NCBI RefSeq assembly: GCF_965219715.1
Contig: NZ_OZ244785.1
Location: 4,650,001 to 4,714,000 of the forward strand
Source: Bacterioplanoides sp965219715
GTDB lineage: Bacteria; Pseudomonadota; Gammaproteobacteria; Pseudomonadales; Oceanobacteraceae
Length of the DNA stretch: 64,000 nt
Reading direction: 5' to 3'
The position numbers were made by a program, and so were the translations under genes. This document shows, one piece after another, positions 1 to 8,284 of this stretch (positions are counted from its first letter, which is position 1; every line of letters begins with the position of its first letter). The notes under the pieces were generated by a model. The model ran no database searches. It saw only the letters and a list, made by a program, of their open reading frames with translations, and had not been told where the DNA came from.

Positions 1-60
1 AGCTCTACGCAAAACGCGGTCGCCATAACCAGTCGCCGCTGATCACTGCCAGCTGAACAC

Positions 61-92
61 AAAAAAGCCCGGATAAGCCCGGGCTGTTTTAT
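61..92. terminator. Bidirectional intrinsic terminator
   Basis: AGCCCGG (66-72) and CCGGGCT (79-85) form a stem around a six-base loop. An A-run lies before it and TTTT after it, so it can act in both directions. It would end the AraC gene that stops at 148 and any gene entering from the left edge. Confidence 0.75.
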
Positions 93-147
93 ATGGGAGT
101 TGCCGTGTTGTGGTCGTAGTGCTGAGGATTGCAGTAGTGGAGCTGCC

Positions 148-1197
148 TCAGCTGGCAACAGCAACCTCTTCACGGGCGCCGGAACGATAGTTACGGCGAT
201 AAGAAGCCGGTGTTTCTCCGGTCCACTGTTTAAAGGCTCGTTCAAAACCACGACGATCGGAGAAGCCAAGATCCAGCGCCAGTTGCTGAACATCGGTGTG
301 ATCGTTCTGCAAAGCCTGTTTCGCCTTCTCCAGTCGCACTTCTTTAACCAGAGACGAAAACTGGCAGTCTTCTTCCTGTAAGCGACGAGTCAGGGTGCGA
401 CTGCTGGTATTTAATAATTCGGCAACCGCGCCTTTGGTGATTGGTACGGATTCCGGCCACTGATGCAATACATGCATCACTTTCTGGCTGAAAGCCTGCA
501 ATCGACTGAAGCGGGAAATCGCTTGTTCTGCCTGACTGCGCAGGGCGTTAAACAATACCGGGTTGGCATAAGCCAGTGGTGCATCCAGATGTTTACCGCA
601 GGTATTGATCCAGTTTTGTGGCTGGTTAAATTCAACCTTCACACCAAAAAACTCGTCTAACTGATCGCGATAAGACGGAGGAGGGCAGCGGAAACCAATG
701 CCCTGCAATTTGTAATAATTACCGCCAATGGCCTTACCAACACTGTGAATGCCAGCGGCAATAAATTCAGCTCGCGCCTGATTACCAAAGGTGCTGCCGT
801 CGGTGACGTAAAACACAACTTTGACCGACTCCTGGCCGATATAGAAATCCGGTGAGCGTGAGTCACTGATTAATGAATAGTAGCGACGCAGGATCGCCAG
901 CGCTTCGCGGCCGGTCTGGCAACTACTTACCAGAAAACCTAATAAATAGAAGCTGGGTAATTCCAGGCGTTGTCCGGCACTCAGGCCGATGGCTGGTTCG
1001 TCTAATAGTCGGCTACATTGCTCCAGCATCCGATCAAAGTTATGGATCGAGATACGCTGATTGGAACCGGTAACGGCGTTGGCATCCAGGCCTGCAGAAG
1101 TCAGCAATTCACTGCTGGAAAAGCCTTTACTTTCCAATAGTCGGAACAAAGGCTGGAGTGCCGCCGTTGTCATTGTATTGGGTGTATTTTGACTCAT
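148..1197 (-). CDS. AraC family transcriptional regulator (Arabinose_bd type)
   Basis: Cytoplasmic transcription regulator of 349 residues, about the usual length for the OruR/ArgR-like AraC branch. Residues ~20-210 fit the arabinose-binding-type N-terminal domain. The C-terminal ~100 residues carry two helix-turn-helix units with the family signature LALDLGFSDRRGFERAFKQW near residue 310, followed by TGETPASYR. It stands alone between a bidirectional terminator and the tRNA genes, so its target cannot be read from context. No good ribosome binding site precedes the first ATG; the ATG at residue 9 is an alternative start. Ligand unknown. Confidence 0.9.
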   Translation of the reverse strand: MSQNTPNTMTTAALQPLFRLLESKGFSSSELLTSAGLDANAVTGSNQRISIHNFDRMLEQCSRLLDEPAIGLSAGQRLELPSFYLLGFLVSSCQTGREALAILRRYYSLISDSRSPDFYIGQESVKVVFYVTDGSTFGNQARAEFIAAGIHSVGKAIGGNYYKLQGIGFRCPPPSYRDQLDEFFGVKVEFNQPQNWINTCGKHLDAPLAYANPVLFNALRSQAEQAISRFSRLQAFSQKVMHVLHQWPESVPITKGAVAELLNTSSRTLTRRLQEEDCQFSSLVKEVRLEKAKQALQNDHTDVQQLALDLGFSDRRGFERAFKQWTGETPASYRRNYRSGAREEVAVAS

Positions 1198-1389
1198 ATT
1201 AATATGATGCTTTTGTCATTATTGTTATTCTTTAGTGGTTGGAAATAAGCTACCACCAGATGTCGTATTAGGCCAGTCGGGTAAAGGCATTTTTATTAGA
1301 TTTTTCTGAAATACCGTAATTGTGTAATAAGTTAATTGCGGGAACTACTTACCGTCCTGAAAAAAACTTGGTTTTTCAAAAAGTTAGTG

Positions 1390-1418
1390 TTGACACGGGG
1401 GTAGGTTATCCGTAACAT
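1390..1418 (+). promoter_or_regulatory. Sigma70-type promoter of the initiator tRNA genes
   Basis: A perfect -35 box TTGACA (1390-1395) and the -10 box TAACAT (1413-1418) are separated by 17 bases and lie just upstream of the first tRNA. A GC-rich segment follows the -10 box, as in stringently controlled stable-RNA promoters. The assignment rests on motif match and position. Confidence 0.85.
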
Positions 1419-1431
1419 GCGCAGCCTCTGA

Positions 1432-1508
<77 letters not shown>

Positions 1509-1634
1509 ATTTCAAATTGCCCTAGAAAGGTAACTTGAAAGAAGTTATAAGTTCAGAGAGACAACGTCGGGTAGTTTGCTCACTACCACTGTTAAGATGA
1601 GCTGTTCAGCTAACAGTATCGACTACAAAATTGA

Positions 1635-1711
<77 letters not shown>

Positions 1712-1722
1712 ATTTTCAAATC

Positions 1723-1746
1723 AACCAGCCGCGAGCTGGTTTTTTT
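1723..1746 (+). terminator. Intrinsic terminator of the tRNA-fMet unit
   Basis: AACCAGC (1723-1729) pairs with GCTGGTT (1735-1741) around a five-base loop and runs into a T-tract ending at 1746. It lies 12 bases after the second tRNA, and 15 bases before the stop of the convergent LysR gene. Confidence 0.9.
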
Positions 1747-1760
1747 ATGCCTGAAATAAA

Positions 1761-2651
1761 CTAACGGCTATAGACATTACTGATCAGCTCACGCAGCCAG
1801 CGATTGGCTTGATCCTGATCGGCGCTGTTATGCCAGTATAAGCTCCAGTCCAATTCTGCCAGTTCAAACGGCAATTCCAGAATCTTCAGATCATTTTCCA
1901 GTGCCAGGTGGTAGGGCATGGTCAGCACCATATCGCACTGAGCGATCAGTTTGGGTGCTACCTGGAAGTGTGGCACCCGTAATTTGATGTTGCGGCGTTT
2001 GCCCAGGCGCTGCAATGCGTAATCTTCATAGCTGGCGCCACTGCGGCGATTCGACACCTGAATATGATCCAGCTGCAGGTATTGCTCCAGGCTGATGCTG
2101 TCGCCAATTTGTGGGTGGTCATGACGCACCACACAGACATAACGCTCCTTAACCAGTGGTGTCATACACACCTGAGGCCCGGAAACCAGCGGTACATCCA
2201 ATGCCAGATCAACGGTGCCGGCGGTCAGTTCGCGTTCAAGATCGTGGCGGCTGACGTAATAACACTCAAGCTTAATGCCCGGCGCCTGTTGTTTCAGGGT
2301 ATCCAGTAATTCCGGTAATAAGCGGCTTTGGCTCATGTCATTCATGCTGATACGGAAGGTCTTACGGCTGCTTTGGGGGTCAAAGGTGGCGCCTTCCGCG
2401 ACGCTGTTTTCCAGCAGGGTCAGCGCCTGTTGTACCCGTTCAATGATGTTTTCAGCCAGTGGTGTTGGCCGCATACCGCCCGGGGCGCGGACAAACAGCG
2501 GGTCATTCAGTGACTCACGCAGCCGCGCTAAAGCATTACTGACCGCTGGCTGCGACATAAACAACACCTCGGATGCCCGGGTGAGGTTGCGTTGTTGGTA
2601 GATGGCATCAAATACCACAAATAAGTTCAGGTCGACGTTGTGCAGCGACAT
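1761..2651 (-). CDS. LysR family transcriptional regulator
   Basis: A 296-residue protein with the LysR layout: winged helix-turn-helix at residues ~5-65 (NLTRASEVLFMSQPAVSNAL, then RLRESLNDPLFVR) and a substrate-binding-like effector domain from ~90. It is divergent from the histidine phosphatase/ACAD/kinase/SDR cluster starting at 2776. LysR regulators commonly control the divergent unit from the shared intergenic region, so it is the probable regulator of that cluster. The effector is unknown; an acyl-CoA or hydroxyacid intermediate would fit the context but is inference. Confidence 0.93.
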   Translation of the reverse strand: MSLHNVDLNLFVVFDAIYQQRNLTRASEVLFMSQPAVSNALARLRESLNDPLFVRAPGGMRPTPLAENIIERVQQALTLLENSVAEGATFDPQSSRKTFRISMNDMSQSRLLPELLDTLKQQAPGIKLECYYVSRHDLERELTAGTVDLALDVPLVSGPQVCMTPLVKERYVCVVRHDHPQIGDSISLEQYLQLDHIQVSNRRSGASYEDYALQRLGKRRNIKLRVPHFQVAPKLIAQCDMVLTMPYHLALENDLKILELPFELAELDWSLYWHNSADQDQANRWLRELISNVYSR

Positions 2652-2676
2652 CAGTGTTATTACCCGGCGTAATCAT

Positions 2677-2725
2677 CATTCATAAATCAAATAATAATAC
2701 ATTCAGATAATAAATTTATAGAATG
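2677..2725. promoter_or_regulatory. Possible LysR operator in the divergent intergenic region
   Basis: CATTCATAAAT (2677-2687) and ATTTATAGAATG (2714-2725) form a near-perfect inverted repeat in a very AT-rich stretch between the LysR gene and the cluster it probably controls. The T-rich/A-rich arms and location fit a LysR site, but no consensus is known for this regulator. Confidence 0.4.
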
Positions 2726-2775
2726 AGTCGTTTTTTCTTATGCTGACTGCATCATTAATTAAGCGGAGTGATGCC

Positions 2776-3459
2776 GTGTCAGAGCTATTTATGGTGCGCC
2801 ATGCTCAGGCTTCTTTAGGTGCTGAAAACTACGACCAGTTATCCGAGCTGGGTTATCAGCAAGCGCGCTGGCTGGGAGACTACCTGGCCGATGCACAATT
2901 GCAGTTTGATCATGTGTTCTGCGGCAATATGGCCCGACATCGTCAGACGCTGGAAGGCATCCGCCAGGCGCTGGGTTCGGCTTGTCCGGATGAACAGATC
3001 ATGCCGGGGCTGGATGAGTTTGATTTTAAGGCGCTGGTCAGTGCCTATCGTCACGGTTGTGCTGACACTCAGGAGCCTCAATCCATTGCTGATTATTATC
3101 GTTTGCTGAAGCAGGCGTTGCAGGCGTGGTCGCAAGATAAATTGGGTCATCAGGCAGATGGGTCGCCGCTCCCCGAAACCTGGCAGCAGTTTCAGCAACG
3201 GGTCAGTCAGAGTTATCAGCATATTCAGACGCTTTGCAGCGGTAAGGTGCTGGTGGTCAGTTCCGGCGGCGCTAATGCCATGTGGCTATCGCAGGTGTTG
3301 CAGGCGCCACAACAAACCATGATTGAACTGAATCTGCAGAGTATCAACACCGGTTTAAGCCACTTCTTTTTTAATCGCCAGGCCATGCGCCTGAGTCAAT
3401 TTAATTCAATACCGCATCTGGATACCGCAGAGCGGCGTAAACACATTACCTATGGTTAG
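2776..3459 (+). CDS. Histidine phosphatase family protein (phosphoglycerate-mutase fold)
   Basis: Phosphatase of the branch-1 histidine phosphatase superfamily, 227 residues from the chosen start. The catalytic RHAQAS (variant of RHG) lies at the very N terminus, followed by the conserved ENYDQLSELG stretch; VVSSGGA near residue 165 is the second-half motif. GTG at 2776 is chosen because AGCGGAG (2762-2768) is spaced seven bases from it. The upstream ATG at 2740 would add 12 residues with no family counterpart. It is the first gene of the ACAD/kinase/SDR cluster. Possibly it acts on a phosphorylated intermediate or by-product there; the substrate is unknown. Confidence 0.88.
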   Translation: MSELFMVRHAQASLGAENYDQLSELGYQQARWLGDYLADAQLQFDHVFCGNMARHRQTLEGIRQALGSACPDEQIMPGLDEFDFKALVSAYRHGCADTQEPQSIADYYRLLKQALQAWSQDKLGHQADGSPLPETWQQFQQRVSQSYQHIQTLCSGKVLVVSSGGANAMWLSQVLQAPQQTMIELNLQSINTGLSHFFFNRQAMRLSQFNSIPHLDTAERRKHITYG

Positions 3460-3524
3460 TTAGAAACAGGGTTAAACATCACCCAGTGCTAAGCATAAGA
3501 ATTTTCCGACGACGGAGCTAAGTT

Positions 3525-4745
3525 ATGGATTTTGAATACAACGACAAAGTAAAAAATCTGGTTCAGCAGGTTCGTGATTTTATGGATGAATATATTTATC
3601 CCAACGAACAGCTATTTCACGATCAGGTAAAAGCAGAGCCCTGGGTCACTCCGCCAATTATGGAAGAGCTGAAAGCCAAGGCGAAAGAAAAAGGCCTGTG
3701 GAATTTCTTTTTGCCAAAAAGTTACGGTGAATACAGCCCGGGTTTAACCACGCTGGAATATGCTCCGCTTGCTGAAGAAATGGGCAAGGTGATGTGGGCG
3801 TCCGAAGTGTTTAACTGCGCAGCGCCCGATACCGGCAATATGGAAGTGTTAGCAAAATACGGTAACGAGCAACAAAAGAAACAATGGCTGGAGCCTTTAT
3901 TAAACGGGGAAATCCGTTCAGCGTTTGCCATGACCGAACCGGAGGTGGCGTCCAGTGATGCCACCAATATTGAAACCCGTATCGAACGTGACGGTGACGA
4001 CTACGTTATTAATGGCAAAAAGTTTTACATCAGTGGTGCTTGTCGTAAGTCCTGCGAAATCATGATTGTGATGGGTAAAACCGACCCGGATAACAGCAAC
4101 CGTTATGTACAGCAATCGCAGATCTTAGTACCAACCAATACACCCGGGGTAAAAATTACCCGACCAATGACGGTGTTTGGTTATGACGATGCACCGGAAG
4201 GCCATGCGGAAGTTATTTTCGAAAACGTTCGGGTTCCAGCGGAGAATATTATTCTCGGTGAAGGCCGTGGTTTTGAAATTGCACAGGGGCGTTTAGGCCC
4301 GGGTCGGATTCACCATTGTATGCGCAGCATTGGCGCTGCCCAGCGTGCGTTGGAAATGATGGCAAAACGCGCTAACGAACGTGTGGTGTTTGGTCGCCCG
4401 ATGATTAAACAACAATCTGTGCGTGAAGATATTGCCCGCTCCGCTTGTCAGATTGAACAGGCGCGGTTGATGACGTTAAAAGCCGCTCAGAAAATGGATG
4501 AGGCCGGTAATAAAGCGGCTAAAGATTTAATCGCCATGATTAAAATTGTGGCGCCTAACATGGCGCTGGATGTGATTGATCGTGCCATTCAGATTCATGG
4601 TGCTGTGGGTGTCAGTCAGGATACCTTCCTGGCGCATATGTTTGCCGGACAGCGCACACTGCGACTGGCAGACGGCCCGGATCAGGTGCATATGATGCAA
4701 CTCGGTCGTGATATCGCCAAACGCTTCGAAACGGCGGAGTCTTAA
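3525..4745 (+). CDS. ACAD11/LvaC-like acyl-CoA dehydrogenase
   Basis: Flavoprotein of the acyl-CoA dehydrogenase family, 406 residues, full length: helical N domain ~1-125, beta domain ~128-230 (AFAMTEPEVASSDATN), helical C domain to the end. Where MCAD-type enzymes carry the catalytic Glu (YEGT), this protein has ADGPDQVH, placing Asp383 there, as in the ACAD10/11 and LvaC group. Its stop is two bases from the start of the kinase-like gene, so the two are translationally linked. By analogy it may convert a 4-phosphoacyl-CoA, made by the partner kinase, to an enoyl-CoA. That role is inferred from family and neighbour. Confidence 0.92.
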   Translation: MDFEYNDKVKNLVQQVRDFMDEYIYPNEQLFHDQVKAEPWVTPPIMEELKAKAKEKGLWNFFLPKSYGEYSPGLTTLEYAPLAEEMGKVMWASEVFNCAAPDTGNMEVLAKYGNEQQKKQWLEPLLNGEIRSAFAMTEPEVASSDATNIETRIERDGDDYVINGKKFYISGACRKSCEIMIVMGKTDPDNSNRYVQQSQILVPTNTPGVKITRPMTVFGYDDAPEGHAEVIFENVRVPAENIILGEGRGFEIAQGRLGPGRIHHCMRSIGAAQRALEMMAKRANERVVFGRPMIKQQSVREDIARSACQIEQARLMTLKAAQKMDEAGNKAAKDLIAMIKIVAPNMALDVIDRAIQIHGAVGVSQDTFLAHMFAGQRTLRLADGPDQVHMMQLGRDIAKRFETAES

Positions 4746-4747
4746 TC

Positions 4748-5806
4748 ATGACGGCAGCAACAGCAAAGGCAAAGGCAGTTGATCAGCTGGATGAAGAAAA
4801 GCTTGCCAGCTATCTGGAGCAACATGTTGATGGTTTTAAAGGACCATTAACCGCAACCAAGTTTGCCGGTGGCCAGTCTAATCCGACCTTTAAAATTGAA
4901 GCACAGTCCGGCGTATATGTATTACGCCGCCAGCCGCCGGGTAAATTATTAAAATCGGCCCACGCGGTGGACCGTGAATATCGCATTCTTAATGCATTAC
5001 AAGACACCGATGTGCCGGTGGCGCAGGTGTATCACTTGTGTGAGGACCGCGATGTGATTGGCTCAATGTTTTATCTGATGGAATTCTGCGACGGTCTGAT
5101 TCATTGGGACGCGGCATTAAAAAATGCCGCCAGCAATGAGCAGCGTGGCGCCATGTACGATGAAATGAATCGGGTATTAGCGGCAATTCATTCGGTTGAT
5201 CTGGAAAAAACCGGATTGAGCGATTACGGCAAGCCGGGTAATTATTTCCAGCGTCAGTTTGAGCGTTGGTCGGCGCAGTATAAAGCGTCGGAATTACAGC
5301 CAATTCCGGAAATGGATCAACTGATTCAGTGGCTCGGCGATAACCTGCCGGAAGACGATGGCAAGGTATCCATCGTTCATGGTGATTTCCGTCTCGATAA
5401 CCTGATGTTCGATCAGGGCAATAATAAAGTGATTGCGGTACTGGACTGGGAGCTTTCAACCCTTGGCCATCCGTATGCCGATCTGGCGTATCAATGCATG
5501 GGTCTGCGTTTACCGGTGAGCGATAAGCCGAATACCTTGTCGGGCCTGATGGGGCTGGATGCCGCAGCGCTGGGTATTCCCAGTGAAAAAGAATATGTGG
5601 CGAAATATTGCCAGCGTATGGGAATTTCAGAAATCGAAAACTGGAATTTCTATCTGGGCTTCAGCTTCTTCCGTCTGGCGGCGATTGCTCAGGGTGTGGC
5701 TAAACGTGCTGCCGACGGTAATGCGTCGAATAAAGCAGCCGGATCGGTGGGCGCTATGGTGCAACCGCTGGCGAGCACTGGCCTGAATATCGTAACCAAC
5801 CAATAA
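4748..5806 (+). CDS. ACAD11/LvaA-like phosphotransferase (APH fold)
   Basis: A 352-residue protein with the aminoglycoside-phosphotransferase/choline-kinase fold. Residues 35-45 (GGQSNPTFKI) form the nucleotide loop, HGDFRLDN at 211-218 is the Brenner motif with Asp213 and Asn218, and Asp233 in VLDWELSTLG binds metal. In animals this domain is fused to the dehydrogenase in ACAD10/ACAD11. In Pseudomonas putida LvaA phosphorylates the 4-hydroxyl of a 4-hydroxyacyl-CoA. Here it follows the dehydrogenase at once, so the same pair function is likely. Aminoglycoside resistance is not implied. Confidence 0.9.
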   Translation: MTAATAKAKAVDQLDEEKLASYLEQHVDGFKGPLTATKFAGGQSNPTFKIEAQSGVYVLRRQPPGKLLKSAHAVDREYRILNALQDTDVPVAQVYHLCEDRDVIGSMFYLMEFCDGLIHWDAALKNAASNEQRGAMYDEMNRVLAAIHSVDLEKTGLSDYGKPGNYFQRQFERWSAQYKASELQPIPEMDQLIQWLGDNLPEDDGKVSIVHGDFRLDNLMFDQGNNKVIAVLDWELSTLGHPYADLAYQCMGLRLPVSDKPNTLSGLMGLDAAALGIPSEKEYVAKYCQRMGISEIENWNFYLGFSFFRLAAIAQGVAKRAADGNASNKAAGSVGAMVQPLASTGLNIVTNQ

Positions 5807-5816
5807 GGAGCCGATG

Positions 5817-6581
5817 ATGTCTACTCAACTATTTAATCTGAGCGGCAAGGTGGCTCTGGTCACCGGAGCCAGCCGTGGCATTGGCGAAGAAATCGCTAAA
5901 TTATTTGGCGAGCAGGGCGCTCATGTGATCGTCTCCAGTCGCAAACTGGATGACTGCCAGAAAGTGGCGGACGCGATTGTGGCGAATGGCGGCAGTGCAG
6001 AAGGTCTGGCGTGTCATATTGGTGATATGCAGCAAATTCAGGATACCTTTGCTGCGATTCGCGAAAAACACGGCAAGCTGGATATTCTGGTGAACAATGC
6101 GGCGACCAATCCATATTTTGGCAATATTTTAGATACCGATCTGGATGCCTTTAATAAAACCGTGGAAGTAAATATCCGTGGTTATTTCTTTATGTCGATT
6201 GAAGCGGGCAAATTAATGCGTGAAAACGGCGGTGGCAGCATTGTAAATACCGCTTCTGTTAATGCCTTACAGCCTGGCATGGGACAAGCCATTTATTCCA
6301 TGACTAAAGCTTCAGTTGTGAGCCTGACCAAAGCCATGGCAAAAGAAACCGCACGTTTTGGTATTCGTTGTAATGCGATTTTGCCGGGATTAACCAAAAC
6401 CAAATTTGCCGGTGCTTTGTTTGATGACGACAAAAGTTATCAGACCCTGGTGAAAGATATTCCAATGGCGCGTCACGCGGAGCCGCAGGAAATGGCGGGT
6501 ACCGTGTTGTATCTGGCGTCGGATGCAAGTTCTTACACCAACGGCGAATGTATCGTGGTTGATGGCGGTTTAACGATTTAA
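5817..6581 (+). CDS. SDR family oxidoreductase (ACAD11-cluster type)
   Basis: Classical short-chain dehydrogenase of 254 residues. TGASRGIG near residue 16 is the Rossmann loop, LVNNAATNPYFG follows beta-4, and the catalytic Ser/Tyr/Lys lie in TASVN and YSMTK. ECIVVDGGLTI closes the protein. AAGGAG (5805-5810) fits the ATG at 5817 better than the overlapping ATG at 5814. Third enzyme in the ACAD/kinase operon. It could oxidise the 3-hydroxyacyl-CoA formed after hydration; this step is inferred. Confidence 0.9.
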   Translation: MSTQLFNLSGKVALVTGASRGIGEEIAKLFGEQGAHVIVSSRKLDDCQKVADAIVANGGSAEGLACHIGDMQQIQDTFAAIREKHGKLDILVNNAATNPYFGNILDTDLDAFNKTVEVNIRGYFFMSIEAGKLMRENGGGSIVNTASVNALQPGMGQAIYSMTKASVVSLTKAMAKETARFGIRCNAILPGLTKTKFAGALFDDDKSYQTLVKDIPMARHAEPQEMAGTVLYLASDASSYTNGECIVVDGGLTI

Positions 6582-6596
6582 GGTTTGGAGGTTGAT

Positions 6597-7358
6597 ATGG
6601 CTCTTGATCCACTATTGGATTTTAGCGGTAAAGTGGTATTGCTGACGGGTGCTGCCAGTGGTTTTGGTGCCATTATGGCGCAGGAATTTTCTGAGCGTGG
6701 TGCACGTTTGGTATTGGGCGACATTAATGAAGCCGGGTTAAATGAACTGGCTGAAAGCCTGCCAGGCGAAGTGGTTACCCGCTTATGCAACGTTACTAAA
6801 GAAGCCGACTGTCAGTTACTGGTGGAAACTGCGGTGGCTGAATTTGGTCGCCTGGATATTGCCATTAATAATGCCGGAGGTGGCCAGCCGCTGGGTAAGC
6901 TCACTACGGTGACGGAAGAGACGCTGGATCGTCAGTTTGCTCTTAATGCCAAAAGTGTTGCACTCGGTATGAAGCATCAGATCAATCAGATGCTGAACCA
7001 GGGTGAAGGTGGCGCTATCTTAAATGTCAGCTCAATGGCTGGCCTGGGTGGTGCACCGACCATTGGTGCGTATTCTATGGCGAAGCACGCAGTGATTGGT
7101 GCTACACGTACGGCGGCGATTGAATTTGCTAAGCAAAATATCCGGGTTAATGCGGTGTGTCCGTTTTTCAGCCCAACACCGTTAATCACCGAATCGGCAC
7201 TGGCTCCGGCGCAGGAAACCCTGGCTCAGGGTTGTCCGATGAAGCGCCTGGGTTTACCGGAGGAAATGACTAACGTCATGCTGATGTTATGTTCCCCGAC
7301 TAACACCTATATGACGGGTCAGGCGATCGCCATTGATGGTGGCTTATCAGCATCGTGA
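6597..7358 (+). CDS. SDR family oxidoreductase
   Basis: Classical SDR of 253 residues with TGAASGFG near residue 17, INNAGGG near 90 and the catalytic SSMAG and YSMAK. GGAGG (6587-6591) lies five bases before ATG 6597; an in-frame TTG at 6585 is upstream of that site and unlikely. It is the last gene of the cluster, 15 bases after the previous SDR, and is followed by the terminator at 7397. Probably a second alcohol or hydroxyacyl oxidation step in the same pathway; substrate unknown. Confidence 0.9.
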   Translation: MALDPLLDFSGKVVLLTGAASGFGAIMAQEFSERGARLVLGDINEAGLNELAESLPGEVVTRLCNVTKEADCQLLVETAVAEFGRLDIAINNAGGGQPLGKLTTVTEETLDRQFALNAKSVALGMKHQINQMLNQGEGGAILNVSSMAGLGGAPTIGAYSMAKHAVIGATRTAAIEFAKQNIRVNAVCPFFSPTPLITESALAPAQETLAQGCPMKRLGLPEEMTNVMLMLCSPTNTYMTGQAIAIDGGLSAS

Positions 7359-7396
7359 GGCTTTGCCGCTAGGACGTATTTGATTGAACGACAGAA

Positions 7397-7426
7397 GCCG
7401 GATCAGATGACTGATCCGGCTTTTTT
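7397..7426 (+). terminator. Intrinsic terminator of the ACAD/kinase/SDR operon
   Basis: GCCGGATCAG (7397-7406) and CTGATCCGGC (7411-7420) pair perfectly around ATGA and are followed by six T. It marks the end of the host operon before the cassette island. Confidence 0.95.
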
Positions 7427-7701
7427 GTGTTCTGAGTGTCCGGTATTTCTCTGGATTATCGTTTTATTACAGGTCGTCAGCCAGCTTGCTCAAAATATTC
7501 GGTAGTGATAATTTAGACATCAAATGAAACAGCGGCTTCGCCTGGTGGTTTCGCTGGCTGTTACAGAAGGGAATTGTCTTGCTATGGAAGGTTTCAGGTT
7601 GAAATCCAATGTTGGTCCTTATCCTTCCGGAAAGTCCCTCAACCTTGCAAGGTCTTGGAGCTTGCAAGGTACGCGACCTTGTAAGAGCACACTATTAAAA
7701 T
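7427..7701. other. Left flank of the cassette island, with a possible gene remnant
   Basis: No convincing complete gene lies between the SDR terminator and the first cassette. On the minus strand the segment 7467-7560 reads KPLFHLMSKLSLPN and ends KLADDL-stop, which looks like the tail of a protein (vaguely like some SDR C termini) whose body has been lost. The open frame starts only at 7667, with no ribosome binding site, so it is probably a relic. The right end holds the palindrome triplet at 7642-7687. Confidence 0.35.
7642..7687. repeat. Three palindromes with 17-bp periodicity at the left cassette junction
   Basis: ACCTTGCAAGGT (7642-7653, a perfect 12-bp palindrome), AGCTTGCAAGGT (7659-7670) and ACCTTGTAAGAG (7676-7687) start exactly 17 bases apart. 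Another dyad, CCTTCCGGAAAG (7623-7634), lies just upstream. The last copy ends 14 bases before the recombination point at 7702/7703. The group could be integrase-binding repeats of a relic attI site, or an operator for cassette expression. Confidence 0.6.
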
Positions 7702-7708
7702 GTTACAT
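7702..7708 (+). other. Left recombination point of the cassette array (GTTACAT core)
   Basis: G^TTACAT is the core where cassette 1 begins. Its reverse complement, ATGTAAC, is exactly the R'' box of the attC that ends cassette 1 (8204-8210), so the cassette runs from 7703 to 8269. No L' arm of an attC lies to the left, so this junction is attI-like or a secondary insertion site. Confidence 0.7.
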
Positions 7709-7728
7709 GCCTAGGAGAATAATCAGCA

Positions 7729-8199
7729 TTGGATGATGATCAGTTTTACCCAGATTGGCTTTACAAGAAGCTAATTGAGGATGACTTACCTTGGGATCAA
7801 AAGTCACCGCATAATCTTGAAGAGTTCTTGAGTAAGTTTACTCTCCATGATTCTTTCTGGGTCGGTGTATTTCATCACGTAGCATTTGATAGGTCTGTTA
7901 CGCTGGCATTTCAATGGGACTCCGTTTGGTTGCCAGATGAAGTAGAAGAAGGAACTTCACATGTTGATGATTGGCCATACTTGTTTGTGCAACTCAACGA
8001 AGTGGAAGAAGTGTCCAAAGCGAACTTCGTAGAGTTAGATGGTATAAATCGCGCCATCGGAGGTGCTGAAATAATGAAATTAGAAGGTGCAAACCATTTA
8101 GCAATTGATGATGTTTATGGTGGCCAAGTGAACGTCGTCTTTAAAGGTAAGCATTCCATTATCGCGCTTAATCCTGATGGTTCGGTGCTCGAAATATGA
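7729..8199 (+). CDS. Cassette 1: hypothetical acidic protein
   Basis: A soluble, acidic 156-residue protein of unknown family, without signal peptide or membrane span. Tryptophan and acidic residues are abundant in the first half (DSFWVGVFHHV, FQWDSVWLP); the C terminus reads like beta strands (KHSIIALNPDGSVLEI). AGGAG (7713-7717) precedes the TTG at 7729 by 11 bases, and an in-frame stop (TAA, 7720-7722) excludes a longer start, so TTG is the probable start. It begins 26 bases inside the cassette. A+T content is clearly higher than in the host genes. An immunity- or binding-type role would fit its size and charge but is only a guess. Confidence 0.75.
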   Translation: MDDDQFYPDWLYKKLIEDDLPWDQKSPHNLEEFLSKFTLHDSFWVGVFHHVAFDRSVTLAFQWDSVWLPDEVEEGTSHVDDWPYLFVQLNEVEEVSKANFVELDGINRAIGGAEIMKLEGANHLAIDDVYGGQVNVVFKGKHSIIALNPDGSVLEI

Positions 8200-8203
8200 A
8201 TAC

Positions 8204-8275
8204 ATGTAACAAGCGCATGTTGCCGGAATGGTTTTCCACTGTGCTCCAAACCATCCGCAAATGCGGGCGTTAGAG
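8204..8275 (+). repeat. attC site of cassette 1
   Basis: The R'' box ATGTAAC (8204-8210) and AAGCGCATG are followed by an imperfect inverted repeat and end with AAATGCGGGC and the R' box GTTAGAG (8269-8275); the cut falls between G8269 and T8270. Length 72 bp. Complementary arms and terminal boxes are diagnostic of integron attC (59-base element) sites. Confidence 0.92.
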
Positions 8276-8284
8276 TTCACCACT

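Noticed and set aside
4748..5806. Aminoglycoside resistance gene
   Set aside because: The Brenner motif is shared by all APH-fold kinases; the neighbour ACAD and cluster context fit the ACAD11/LvaA type instead.
7642..7687. CRISPR repeats
   Set aside because: Units are 17 bp apart with almost no spacer, palindromic, only three in number and without cas genes.
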